Of a stretch of 64,000 bases of DNA, positions 48,533-56,656 are shown one piece after another. This DNA is from Flavobacterium sp. (GTDB lineage: Bacteria > Bacteroidota > Bacteroidia > Flavobacteriales > Flavobacteriaceae), in NCBI GenBank assembly GCA_016718345.1, contig JADKDN010000009.1, forward strand, positions 59,447-123,446, read 5' to 3'. The first letter of the stretch is position 1. Each line of letters starts with the position of its first letter. Position numbers and translations under genes: made by a program. The notes under the pieces are model-generated. The model was not told where the DNA came from and ran no database searches. It saw only the letters and a program-made list of their open reading frames with translations.

Positions 48533-49300
48533 ATGAAAGTAGCCTTAATACAATCTCCATTATTTTGGGAAACCCCATCTTTAAATCGAAATTATTTTGA
48601 AGAAAAAATTAATTCTATTTCCGAAAAAGTCGATTTGATTGTTCTTCCCGAAATGTTTTCGACGGGTTTTACTATGAATCCCAAGGAAGTTTTTGAAACT
48701 ATGGAAGGCGAAACGGTTTTATGGCTACAATCTTTAGCGAAAGCCAAAAACAGTGCAATAACAGGCAGTTTAATTATCAAGGAAGACGGTAATTTCTACA
48801 ACAGATTAGTTTTTGTTTTTCCATCTGGCGAAATACAGTTCTATGATAAGAGACATTTGTTTACACTCGCTGGTGAAGATAAAATCTATACTTCAGGAAG
48901 AAAAAAACTAATTGTTGAATACAAAGGATTTAAGATTTGTTTGTTAATCTGTTATGATCTTCGTTTTCCTGTTTTTTCTAGAAATAAAGAAGATTACGAT
49001 GTCTTGATTTATGTTGCAAACTGGCCTAAACCAAGAATTAACGCTTGGGATTCATTATTAAAAGCCCGTGCCATAGAGAATATGTGCTATACTATTGGAG
49101 TAAATAGAATTGGTATTGATGCTACTAATCTAGAATACAACGGACATTCACAGATTATAGATTTTTTAGGAAATTATCTCATTGAACCTCAAGAGAATGA
49201 AGAGATATATTGTACGACATTACACAAAAGTAGTTTGGTTGAGTTTAGAGAAAAATTCGGCTTTTTAAATGACAGAGATGCCTTTACGGTTTCAGATTAA
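48533..49300 (+). CDS. Nitrilase-family amidohydrolase (omega-amidase-like)
   Basis: This 255-residue protein has the Glu-Lys-Cys triad of the carbon-nitrogen hydrolase family: LPEMFSTGFTMNP, YDKRHLFTLAGED and LLICYDLRFPVFSRNK. These variants match the YafV/omega-amidase branch, which hydrolyses alpha-ketoglutaramate or related omega-amides. Cytoplasmic. Its 3' end overlaps the convergent lipoprotein gene by 17 bp. The frame is intact. Confidence 0.9.
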   Translation: MKVALIQSPLFWETPSLNRNYFEEKINSISEKVDLIVLPEMFSTGFTMNPKEVFETMEGETVLWLQSLAKAKNSAITGSLIIKEDGNFYNRLVFVFPSGEIQFYDKRHLFTLAGEDKIYTSGRKKLIVEYKGFKICLLICYDLRFPVFSRNKEDYDVLIYVANWPKPRINAWDSLLKARAIENMCYTIGVNRIGIDATNLEYNGHSQIIDFLGNYLIEPQENEEIYCTTLHKSSLVEFREKFGFLNDRDAFTVSD

Positions 49301-50882
49301 ACGTCTGATCTACTTCCCAGTTGGCTCTAATATCAATTTCTTTTGGAAAGTAAATTACTTTTTCGGCTTGTTTTTTTTCTAAAAAATTTCCGCTATCCCA
49401 TGCTGCATTTTTATTTTCATCATAGATTACTCTAAGTGTAAATAAATTGGGTTCTAGTAGGTTAAAATCAATTTTTGTGCTGTTTTCTGTATACTGTGAT
49501 GCGACAACGTCTCCTTTAGCATTGGTCAATTCTACAATGATTGGAAATTTTTCTACATTTTGAAGATTCACAGTAAGATTTCCATATTCTGAGATATTTT
49601 TTGTTTCTAAAACATAGGTCAAAGAATCACTTTCATGCTCTAAATAATCTTTCATAGCACCTGCCAAAAGTTTGAGTTTGTATTTTTCTAAAGGTTCTTT
49701 TTTAAAATCAAATTTTAACTCCTGATTCCACTCATCGTATTCAGTTTTAAAAGCTACCGAAACAGAATCTTTATTGATTAATTGCATTTTTGTAACATCA
49801 AAATTCTGTAAAGGAATACTACTTTTTAAGCTAAAAATTTCAGAGAGACCTATTGTTTTATTTTGTTTAGTACTAAAACTTAAAGTGTCATTTTTCTGGT
49901 TTTTCAAATAAGTATTGTAGTCTTGTGAATAGTTACCTTTTGCAATTGATACATTTAAAGAATCTATTTTTAAAGGCTTAAACCATATTTGTACAGAATC
50001 TTTTTCAGGTAATTTTGTTACAATCGAAGGAATTAACTCTTGTTTGTTTTTTAAAGTTACTTTCAAATTTTTAGTTTTCCCTTCGTAGCCCATGGTAAAT
50101 CTGTTTCCAGAGGCTTGGCTAGGTTTGAAAGTTTTAAAAGGAGCAGTTTCTTTAAATAAAGACAATTCAAAAACAGAATCATTCGGTATGGTTATAAACT
50201 CTTTATGGAAACCAATTTTTTCCTTTTTGGAATTAAATTTATTGTCACTGTTCTCATCTTTTATAGCAATGAGTAGGTATTTGCCAGCTTTTAGATTTTC
50301 CAGTTTAAAGGTTTTAGAACTGTCTAAAGTATTCGTCACATAGCGAGGATTATCCTTGTAAATTACGGAATCATTAAATTTAGAATTTACTTCATATAGC
50401 ATTACAGAAACAAATGCATCCACTTTTTTAGCATAGGCATCTTTAATAGAACCACTAAGTGATAGTGAATCTATGTAAGAACCAGTAGAAAAAACGTACT
50501 TAAATTGACGGTACGGATTACCCTCATTGTTATCTTCTATACTTTCACCAAAATTCATACTGTAGGTTGTATTGGCTTGTAATGAGTCATTAAATTGTAC
50601 TGTGATATACTTGCTAGCCGTTTGAGGGAGAATTGTAGGTGATTTGCTCATAGGCGGAGAAATAATCAATTGTTTGTTGATGTTTTTCAGTTTTACGTAT
50701 TCATCAAAAGTCAGTTTGATAGTATTACCTTTAAAATTTGTACTGTAGTTAGCAGGAAAACTTATCTTTAAGACAGGCGCAATCGTATCTTTTACTCCGC
50801 CATCAATAGTTCCTCTTTTGGCACAACTGATAAGTAATAAAAGCAGAAAAAGTAAAGTGAATTTAAAACCGTTTTTTAACAT
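49284..50882 (-). CDS. Lipoprotein with SbsA-type Ig-like domain
   Basis: From the ATG at 50882 the protein starts MLKNGFKFTLLFLLLLLISC, a lipoprotein signal with lipobox Cys, and has 532 residues. The frame is open 37 codons further up, but that extension has no signal-peptide character. An Ig-like domain (SbsA/Big_5 type) lies at ~30-135 (IDGGVKDTIAPVLKISFPAN, TIKLTFDEYVKLKN, YSMNFGESIEDNNEGNPYRQ). Later segments look like further beta-sandwich domains. Such proteins are widespread in Bacteroidota; role unknown, probably in the cell envelope. Confidence 0.82.
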   Translation of the reverse strand: MLKNGFKFTLLFLLLLLISCAKRGTIDGGVKDTIAPVLKISFPANYSTNFKGNTIKLTFDEYVKLKNINKQLIISPPMSKSPTILPQTASKYITVQFNDSLQANTTYSMNFGESIEDNNEGNPYRQFKYVFSTGSYIDSLSLSGSIKDAYAKKVDAFVSVMLYEVNSKFNDSVIYKDNPRYVTNTLDSSKTFKLENLKAGKYLLIAIKDENSDNKFNSKKEKIGFHKEFITIPNDSVFELSLFKETAPFKTFKPSQASGNRFTMGYEGKTKNLKVTLKNKQELIPSIVTKLPEKDSVQIWFKPLKIDSLNVSIAKGNYSQDYNTYLKNQKNDTLSFSTKQNKTIGLSEIFSLKSSIPLQNFDVTKMQLINKDSVSVAFKTEYDEWNQELKFDFKKEPLEKYKLKLLAGAMKDYLEHESDSLTYVLETKNISEYGNLTVNLQNVEKFPIIVELTNAKGDVVASQYTENSTKIDFNLLEPNLFTLRVIYDENKNAAWDSGNFLEKKQAEKVIYFPKEIDIRANWEVDQTFNLKP

Positions 50883-51074
50883 CACAAGTAGATAATTTGA
50901 ATCCACAAAATAACAATTATATTTATTGTAAACGAAATCTTTTATGGTTTTATTGAGTGACTTTGGTAAACCCGATTTTGTTATCAAAAGCAAGAATATG
51001 AAATTTAATTAGTTTGTATTTTTAACATTGATTATCAATTAATTAATAAAACTTATATATTTAATTACACAAAT

Positions 51075-51758
51075 TTATGAATGTGACATGGCCATGCAAA
51101 CAATACTTATTTTTGCGCCAGGAATCTTCAATAAAGCCCTGCCACAAGCCTCAAGAGTTGATCCAGTCGTTAAAACATCATCAATTAAAAGAAAATGTTT
51201 GTTGTATTCTTTTTCAGAAAACTGTACATCAAAAACATGTTCTAAAACTTCAGTTCGATTCAAAAGATTCTTTCTTACTTGAGTTTTCGAGTAGATGTTT
51301 CTGCTCAATATATTTGGATTGTAATTGATTTTTAATTTTTCAGATAGCGTTAATCCAAACGAACTAACTTGATTGTATCCTCTTTCTTTTAATCTTTTTT
51401 TGTGAAGCGGAACAGGTATTATTTCATCAAATGTACTTGCAACGGGTAAATTTTTTAAGGTATCGGCTTGCCATTCTCCTAAAACGGCTCCAATTCCTTC
51501 ATGCCCACGATATTTCAAGTTGTGAATCATTTCTTGTACAATTCCTTTTTTATGAAAATAAACTAGGGTAGACGCAAATTCAACAGGAATTTTTCCGTAA
51601 AATTTTTTAAGAGCTTCATTTTCAGGATTCAAATGATGATTTGTTAGGGGGATTTCATGGCGACAAATGGTACAAATTACATTTTCATTGGATAATAAAT
51701 GGTTAGAACATCCAGAGCAAACTTTAGGAAAAAGGACATTGATTAGGTTTTCAAACAT
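51075..51758 (-). CDS. comF: ComF family phosphoribosyltransferase-like protein
   Basis: This 227-residue protein has an N-terminal zinc-finger-like region (FPKVCSGCSNHL, VICTICRHE) and a PRPP-binding-type loop FLLIDDVLTTGSTLEACGRA. ComF proteins act in DNA uptake in transformable bacteria; in others the role is unclear. It is divergent from glyS. The frame is intact. Confidence 0.9.
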   Translation of the reverse strand: MFENLINVLFPKVCSGCSNHLLSNENVICTICRHEIPLTNHHLNPENEALKKFYGKIPVEFASTLVYFHKKGIVQEMIHNLKYRGHEGIGAVLGEWQADTLKNLPVASTFDEIIPVPLHKKRLKERGYNQVSSFGLTLSEKLKINYNPNILSRNIYSKTQVRKNLLNRTEVLEHVFDVQFSEKEYNKHFLLIDDVLTTGSTLEACGRALLKIPGAKISIVCMAMSHS

Positions 51759-51828
51759 GGAGATTGATATTTTAAAGATAAAAATAAGAAAATCGTCTCA
51801 TTAGATGTTAATTTATAGACACTTTTTA

Positions 51829-51836
51829 TATTTTTG
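51829..51836 (+). promoter_or_regulatory. -7 element of glyS
   Basis: TATTTTTG lies 7 bp before the glyS ATG at 51844, so the mRNA would have a very short leader or be nearly leaderless. No clear -33 element is seen. Confidence 0.5.
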
Positions 51837-51843
51837 CACCACT

Positions 51844-53386
51844 ATGGCAAAACAAGAAGATTTATTTAAGAATGTAATTTCGCACGCAAAGGAGTATGGA
51901 TTTATTTTTCCATCAAGCGAAATTTACGACGGATTGAGTGCAGTATATGATTATGCTCAGAATGGCGTCGAATTAAAGAAAAACATAAGAGAATATTGGT
52001 GGAAATCAATGGTTCAAATGCATGAAAATATTGTGGGATTAGACGCTGCAATTTTAATGCACCCAACTACTTGGAAAGCATCTGGACACGTTGATGCGTT
52101 TAACGATCCGTTGATTGACAACAAAGATTCCAAAAAAAGATACCGAGCAGACGTTTTAATTGAGGATTATGCCGAAAAATTAAACCTAAAAGCAAAGAAA
52201 GAAATTGAAAAAGCGCGTGAGCGTTTTGGAGCTTCATTTGATGAAGAGCAATATAAAACTACAAATCCTCGTGTGATGGAATATCTCGCTAAAGAAAGAG
52301 AAATTCTTGAAAGAATGGGAAAATCATTAGGCAATGGTGATTTAGACGATGTAAAAGCCTTAATCGATGAACTCGAAATTGCTGACCCTGAAACAGGTTC
52401 AAGAAATTGGACAGATGTAAAGCAATTCAACTTAATGTTCGGTACAAAATTAGGTGCGTCTGCTGAAAATGCAATGGATTTATATCTTAGACCTGAAACG
52501 GCTCAAGGAATTTTTGTGAACTTTTTGAATGTGCAAAAATCAGGAAGAATGAAAATTCCTTTTGGAATTGCTCAAACGGGTAAAGCTTTTAGGAATGAAA
52601 TTGTAGCACGTCAATTCATTTTCCGTATGCGCGAGTTTGAGCAGATGGAAATGCAATTCTTTGTGAAGCCAGGTGAAGAGATGACATGGTACGACTATTG
52701 GAAAAATACGCGATTAAACTGGCATTTGTCATTAGGTTTAGGAAAGAAAATTATCGTTTTCATGATCATGAAAAATTAGCACATTATGCTAATGCGGCTG
52801 CCGATATTGAGTTTAATTTTCCTTTTGGATTCAAAGAATTAGAAGGAATCCACTCAAGAACCGATTTCGATTTAAAAGCGCACGAACAGTATTCAGGGAA
52901 AAAGATGCAATATTTTGATACAGAAACGAATGCAAATTATACTCCTTATGTGGTAGAAACCTCTGTTGGTTTAGACAGAATGTTTTTGGCTGTTTTTTCT
53001 AATTCATTAAAAGAGGAAGTGCTTGAGGATGGTACAACCAGAATAGTTTTACAATTGCCTTCAGTTTTAGCACCAACTAAAGCTGCGGTTTTACCATTGG
53101 TTAAAAAAGACGGTTTGCCAGAAGTAGCAAGAAAATAATAGAAGATTTAAAATGGGATTTTAACGTAGCCTATGATGAAAAAGATGCTGTAGGAAGAAGA
53201 TATAGACGTCAAGATGCACTTGGAACACCTTTTTGTATTACTGTAGACCATCAAACTTTAGAAGACCATACTGTAACCATTCGTCATAGAGATACTATGA
53301 AACAGGATAGAGTAAAAATAGTTGAATTAAAATCAATAATCGAAATGAAGTTTCAATGAAAAATTGGTTGCTGAAAACAAAAATTA
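51844..53386 (+). pseudogene. glyS: Glycyl-tRNA synthetase (dimeric class II), frameshifted
   Basis: The ATG at 51844 reads MAKQEDLFKNVISHAKEYGF; the upstream extension passes through the promoter and is rejected. Class II motifs are IYDGLSAVYDYAQNG, LYLRPETAQGIFVNF, GIAQTGKAFRNEIVARQFIF and FRMREFEQMEMQFF, and SVGLDRMFLAVFSN near the end. Breaks occur near 52735, near 53130 (true path IIEDLKWDFNVAYDEKDAVG, then RRQDALGTPFCITVDHQTLE) and near 53347, where one A is missing (ENEVSMKNWLL). The exact stop is uncertain, about 53376-53399, before the terminator. Reconstructed length is about 513 residues. An essential enzyme, so true loss is implausible. Confidence 0.93.
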
Positions 53387-53400
53387 AAATTTTAATGATG

Positions 53401-53429
53401 AAAGCTTCTCAAAGAAGCTTTTTATTTGA
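53401..53429 (+). terminator. Terminator after glyS
   Basis: AAAGCTTCT/AGAAGCTTT with a 3-nt loop is followed by TTTATTTG. It lies between glyS and the convergent P63C-like gene. Confidence 0.75.
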
Positions 53430-53472
53430 ATATAACCGTCTTAAGTTTTTTATTAAAATCGGAATAAGGACG

Positions 53473-54357
53473 TTATTTTTCTTTGTTTTCAATGAAAATA
53501 ATTTTAAAAAATTTTTGTTTAGGATAGGCCTTATTGAGTAACTGAATAAAGATATTCCAATTTTTACCAGAAGCTTTAAGCAATGAATTTAAAATTAAGA
53601 CATACTCTTTCAATTTAGGATGTTCAATTTCTTGTTTTTTATTGTTTTTTCGGGTATAAACTCTTTTAGGTTTCGATTTTCGAATAGCCTCTAGCACATC
53701 ATTTTCAATTCTCGAAAAGATGATTTCATTTAATAAATCGACTAAAGCTGAAGGTTTTCCTTGCACATCTTCCCAAAAAAGATGATTCGCTTCTAAGATA
53801 GCCTCTATAAAATCTATCGGAATCGTTTTTATCCAATCAACAGCAGTATCATTTTGTTGGTTTTTTAAAAGTGTAACAAAATGTTCAAGAGTTACAATTT
53901 TGTGCCGAGTAAATCCAGTAACTTGATCAATTAAATCATCGATATTAGTTTTTTCAAGCGTTTTTACAATTAAATGTGCTCCTTTTGCATGTTTTAAATG
54001 TGCAATTTTTAAAAAACCTTCTTCTTTTGCTTTTATAATTATCTGGCAAAGTTTTATAAGATGATGAGATTCTATTGTGCTTTCAACAGATGCTTTTTTA
54101 CCTTTTATATCATTTATTTCAATTAAAATAGCATTTTTAAATGCAGCAAATAAATCTGAATCTATAGGTAAAAACGTATTTAATTTATTTATAAATTCAA
54201 TCACCCAACTTTCCGATTTACCCTCATATCCTAGGTTTTTTTGAATGGAGTGGAGTGTCAAAACTCGCATTTTATTCTCCAAGATATAGCAATTCAAGCT
54301 CACAGAGCCAAGTTGTAATGGATTTTCTTTTTGACCAAAACGTATTTTTAGCATCAA
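53473..54357 (-). CDS. P63C domain-like protein
   Basis: This 294-residue protein has features resembling the P63C domain of phage and bacterial proteins: LNCYILENKMRVLTLHSIQK near the start, then SHHLIKLCQIIIKAKEEGFL and LEKTNIDDLIDQVTGFTRHK, corresponding to the family's VC..Y..A...G.L and A..GI..L.DEATGY patterns. The C-terminal third is basic (RKSKPKRVYTRKNNKKQEIE). Function of the domain is not established. It follows the IS1595-like gene with 1 bp between, so they form one unit. The family match is by eye. Confidence 0.6.
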   Translation of the reverse strand: MMLKIRFGQKENPLQLGSVSLNCYILENKMRVLTLHSIQKNLGYEGKSESWVIEFINKLNTFLPIDSDLFAAFKNAILIEINDIKGKKASVESTIESHHLIKLCQIIIKAKEEGFLKIAHLKHAKGAHLIVKTLEKTNIDDLIDQVTGFTRHKIVTLEHFVTLLKNQQNDTAVDWIKTIPIDFIEAILEANHLFWEDVQGKPSALVDLLNEIIFSRIENDVLEAIRKSKPKRVYTRKNNKKQEIEHPKLKEYVLILNSLLKASGKNWNIFIQLLNKAYPKQKFFKIIFIENKEK

Positions 54358-54358
54358 T

Positions 54359-54850
54359 CTATTTCTTTAATTGTTTGAGCCATTCTACCAATTGCAATCT
54401 GTCTTTTTCAACAACTACCTCTATTTCGTCAATTTTTTTCTTTCTTTCTTTGAGTTTTTTCTTTTCTCCCGATTTTTTTTCAAGATCAAAGTAATGACGA
54501 ATATGTTTTATCATGAACCAGGCTGATTTCTGGGTAATTTCGAGAGTTTCACTCAATTCAATAGATGAAATAGCCCTGTTTTCATGAGTAATGAGCCAAA
54601 TAGCAACAAACCATTTTTGTAATTCAATCTTGGAATTATAAAATACAGTATTGGTTTTAACATTGAAATATTTCCTGCTATTTCTGCAGCGGTAGCGATT
54701 TTGCTTGCAGCGATACACTTTTGAGTTTGGATCAAATGGACTAACTATTTGGCCATTCCATCGTAATCTTTCTAAATGTTCAATACAGCTTTGCTCATCT
54801 GGGAAAGCTTCTTTTAGTTCACTAATAGATTTAAAATCTTCGCTCAACAT
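54359..54850 (-). CDS. IS1595-type transposase N-terminal domain protein lacking the DDE domain
   Basis: The 163 residues match the N-terminus of IS1595 (ISXO2-like) transposases: HLERLRWNGQIVSPF, then RYRCRNSRKYFNVKTNTVFY, KIELQKWFVAIWLITHENRA and ITQKSAWFMIKHIRHYF, i.e. zinc ribbon plus helix-turn-helix. Of the usual zinc Cys pairs (CPxCG and CxxC) nearly all are replaced: SPFDP stands for the first pair and CRNS for the second. After residue ~125 the sequence is a Lys/Glu-rich helix, and no DDE catalytic domain is encoded here or in the next gene. It could be a transposase remnant or a DNA-binding protein recruited from one. No terminal inverted repeats were seen. Confidence 0.65.
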   Translation of the reverse strand: MLSEDFKSISELKEAFPDEQSCIEHLERLRWNGQIVSPFDPNSKVYRCKQNRYRCRNSRKYFNVKTNTVFYNSKIELQKWFVAIWLITHENRAISSIELSETLEITQKSAWFMIKHIRHYFDLEKKSGEKKKLKERKKKIDEIEVVVEKDRLQLVEWLKQLKK

Positions 54851-55181
54851 TAATTTAGGTGTGAAATATTAAATCACACAAAAATATAAAAAATGATGTA
54901 ATTTAATATATAAAAAATAAATTTATTCCATATTTAGGTCATTTGAATCAGGTCAAAATGTAATTCAACGAATATTCTTGCGGTTTATATTTTATTATTA
55001 ACAATATCTAGAATTGTATTAACATTCGTTAACACGAATTTATAAAAAATGTAAATTAGCCTCAGTTTTGTGGTAGCTATGCATCATATTAGTAGCATGA
55101 CAACCCCAAAATCCCCCAAACCTACTACATACAACTTTCTGCTTAATGCTTTACTAAACTAAAATTTAGGAAAAGCAATTA
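54851..55181. other. Gene-free divergent control region
   Basis: AT-rich interval between the IS1595-like gene and the LytTR regulator gene. It holds a 16-bp palindrome ATTCGT-TAAC-ACGAAT at 55024-55039 and a direct pair of AGGTCA hexamers at 54936-54941 and 54950-54955. Both are possible binding sites for the flanking DNA-binding proteins. No open frame is supported. Confidence 0.5.
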
Positions 55182-56132
55182 ATGAGGCATTCTTTTATAA
55201 TTATTGATGATAATACTCAAAGTCTTTTGAAAACTAAAGCCATTGCTGAAAGTTTTCAAAATCTTCAATATATTGCATCTGCTACTAATTATGAGGATGG
55301 ATTAAACCTTATTTTGGAGTTTAATCCTAAAATTGTTTTTTTGGAAATTAATCCAGACGATAAATCAAGTAATTTATCGCTACAGCTGATTAATGAATTG
55401 CACAGGTATTTGAAAGAGATTCCAAAATTTATTATAACAACCAAAGATGTTGAGCAAGTTTTTGAAGCTATTAAATATGATGTTTTAGATTATTTTGTAA
55501 AACCACTTGAGCAGCAAGATCTTAGAAAGGCGATATTAAAATTTGAAAAAACAATTGTAGATACACCTCAGTTTTTTAATCAAAATGCACCCGAAGAGAA
55601 ACAACTAATTCATCCAACAGAAGAGAATAATAATTCTGGTGTTTTTGAGAAAGAAATCTCTGAAAACAGCATGTCATCAATTGAAGAGAGTCCTAATGAT
55701 GAATTGGATGATTCGATTGAATCTCAGCCTCTCAGGGATAATAAAACAACTGCACAATATTCACAAATTAGAAAAGAGGACAAACCCCTCATTATTTGCG
55801 TGAAATCCTATGGTGATTATCGATTTATAGAAGCCAAAGACATTTGTTATTTACAAGCAGACAATAATTCAACAGATATTCATCTGTACAATGGGGAAAT
55901 GATTACCGCATTCAAAACATTAAAACATTTCGAAGGGGTGCTAAGCTCTCCTTTTGTTCGTATTCACAACAGTTACATTGTTAACATTGATTATGTTTCA
56001 AGGATTCATACAGGTAATGCTGTTTGTTATATTAAGAACACTACGACGAAACTTCCGTTTTCAAAATCCTATAAAGAGAATGTTGATTCTATTATAAATA
56101 GCATCACAAATGGCAATTATCTAGAAATTTAG
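55182..56132 (+). CDS. LytTR-family response regulator with degenerate receiver
   Basis: The receiver domain (~1-125) starts HSFIIIDDNTQSLLKTKAIA and has the conserved Lys in DYFVKPLEQQDL, but the phosphoacceptor Asp position reads IVFLEINPDD, with Glu in place of Asp. A long acidic linker (~125-200) precedes the LytTR DNA-binding domain (~205-316: YGDYRFIEAKDICYLQADNN, TLKHFEGVLSSPFVRIHNSY, INIDYVSRI type). Glu could mimic constant phosphorylation. No LytS-type kinase adjoins it; the next genes are a repeat peptide and a HisKA_3-type kinase. The frame is intact. Confidence 0.88.
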   Translation: MRHSFIIIDDNTQSLLKTKAIAESFQNLQYIASATNYEDGLNLILEFNPKIVFLEINPDDKSSNLSLQLINELHRYLKEIPKFIITTKDVEQVFEAIKYDVLDYFVKPLEQQDLRKAILKFEKTIVDTPQFFNQNAPEEKQLIHPTEENNNSGVFEKEISENSMSSIEESPNDELDDSIESQPLRDNKTTAQYSQIRKEDKPLIICVKSYGDYRFIEAKDICYLQADNNSTDIHLYNGEMITAFKTLKHFEGVLSSPFVRIHNSYIVNIDYVSRIHTGNAVCYIKNTTTKLPFSKSYKENVDSIINSITNGNYLEI

Positions 56133-56303
56133 AAATACCATCTACACGAATTTGATATTCATTCACTATCAAATGACATCATTCTACCAAAAACACCCGA
56201 AAACAGGGCGATTACAGAGACATACTATGTAGTTTTACATCGTGAATCAGGAAGATTTACTGCAAAAGCGAAAAACAATTACAAACTTATAAAGTCTCAA
56301 ATT

Positions 56304-56567
56304 ATGAAAAAGTCAATCTTAACTATCGGATTATTTTCTTTAATGATGGTATTAACATCATTTACATCTCCAGAAATAGGAGGAAGTAACACAGCTCCAA
56401 AACCAAGAATGTTCGAAATCGGTGGAAGCAACACAGCTCCAAAACCAAGATTGTTTGATATTGGGGGTAGCAACACAGCTCCAAAACCAATGTATGAAAT
56501 TGAGGATATTGCCCAAGACAATGTTTGCAATAGGAGGCTCCAAAGCCAAGATAATTATTGTAAATAA
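56304..56567 (+). CDS. Small secreted peptide with tandem IGGSNTAPKP repeats
   Basis: The 87-residue protein has a clear signal peptide (MKKSILTIGLFSLMMVLTS) and then three 14-residue repeats: EIGGSNTAPKPRMF, EIGGSNTAPKPRLF and DIGGSNTAPKPMY. The tail EIEDIAQDNVCNRRLQSQDN looks out of frame: the DNA carries a fourth unit readable as MFAIGG in the second frame and APKPR-stop (ending 56554) in the third. So indels probably affect the end. The gene has its own terminator and sits between a LytTR regulator and a histidine kinase operon. I do not recognise the family. A secreted signal or structural peptide is possible; neither is shown. Confidence 0.7.
   Translation: MKKSILTIGLFSLMMVLTSFTSPEIGGSNTAPKPRMFEIGGSNTAPKPRLFDIGGSNTAPKPMYEIEDIAQDNVCNRRLQSQDNYCK
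56373..56555 (+). repeat. 42-bp coding repeats of the peptide gene
   Basis: Units start at 56373, 56415 and 56457, each 42 bp, with GGAAGTAACACAGCTCCAAA-like cores. A partial unit follows a spacer at about 56521-56554. Variation is mostly at third codon positions (ATAGGA, ATCGGT, ATTGGG), so the peptide sequence seems selected. Confidence 0.85.
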
Positions 56568-56583
56568 TATTTAATTGATATTT

Positions 56584-56613
56584 AAGGTCTTCAATTTGAA
56601 GACCTTTTTTTTT
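56584..56613 (+). terminator. Terminator after the repeat-peptide gene
   Basis: AAGGTCTTCAA/TTGAAGACCTT stem followed by nine T residues. It separates the peptide gene from the histidine kinase gene 44 bp downstream, so the peptide mRNA is probably a separate short transcript. Confidence 0.88.
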
Positions 56614-56656
56614 AAATTAATTTTATTACTTTAGCGCAGTAATCAATTTTTAACTA

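Noticed and set aside
53356..53541. Separate small gene after glyS
   Set aside because: Its first residues are the displaced C-terminus of glycyl-tRNA synthetase, and the rest reads through a terminator.
53473..54850. Complete IS1595 insertion sequence
   Set aside because: No DDE domain, no terminal inverted repeats and no target duplication were found around the two genes.
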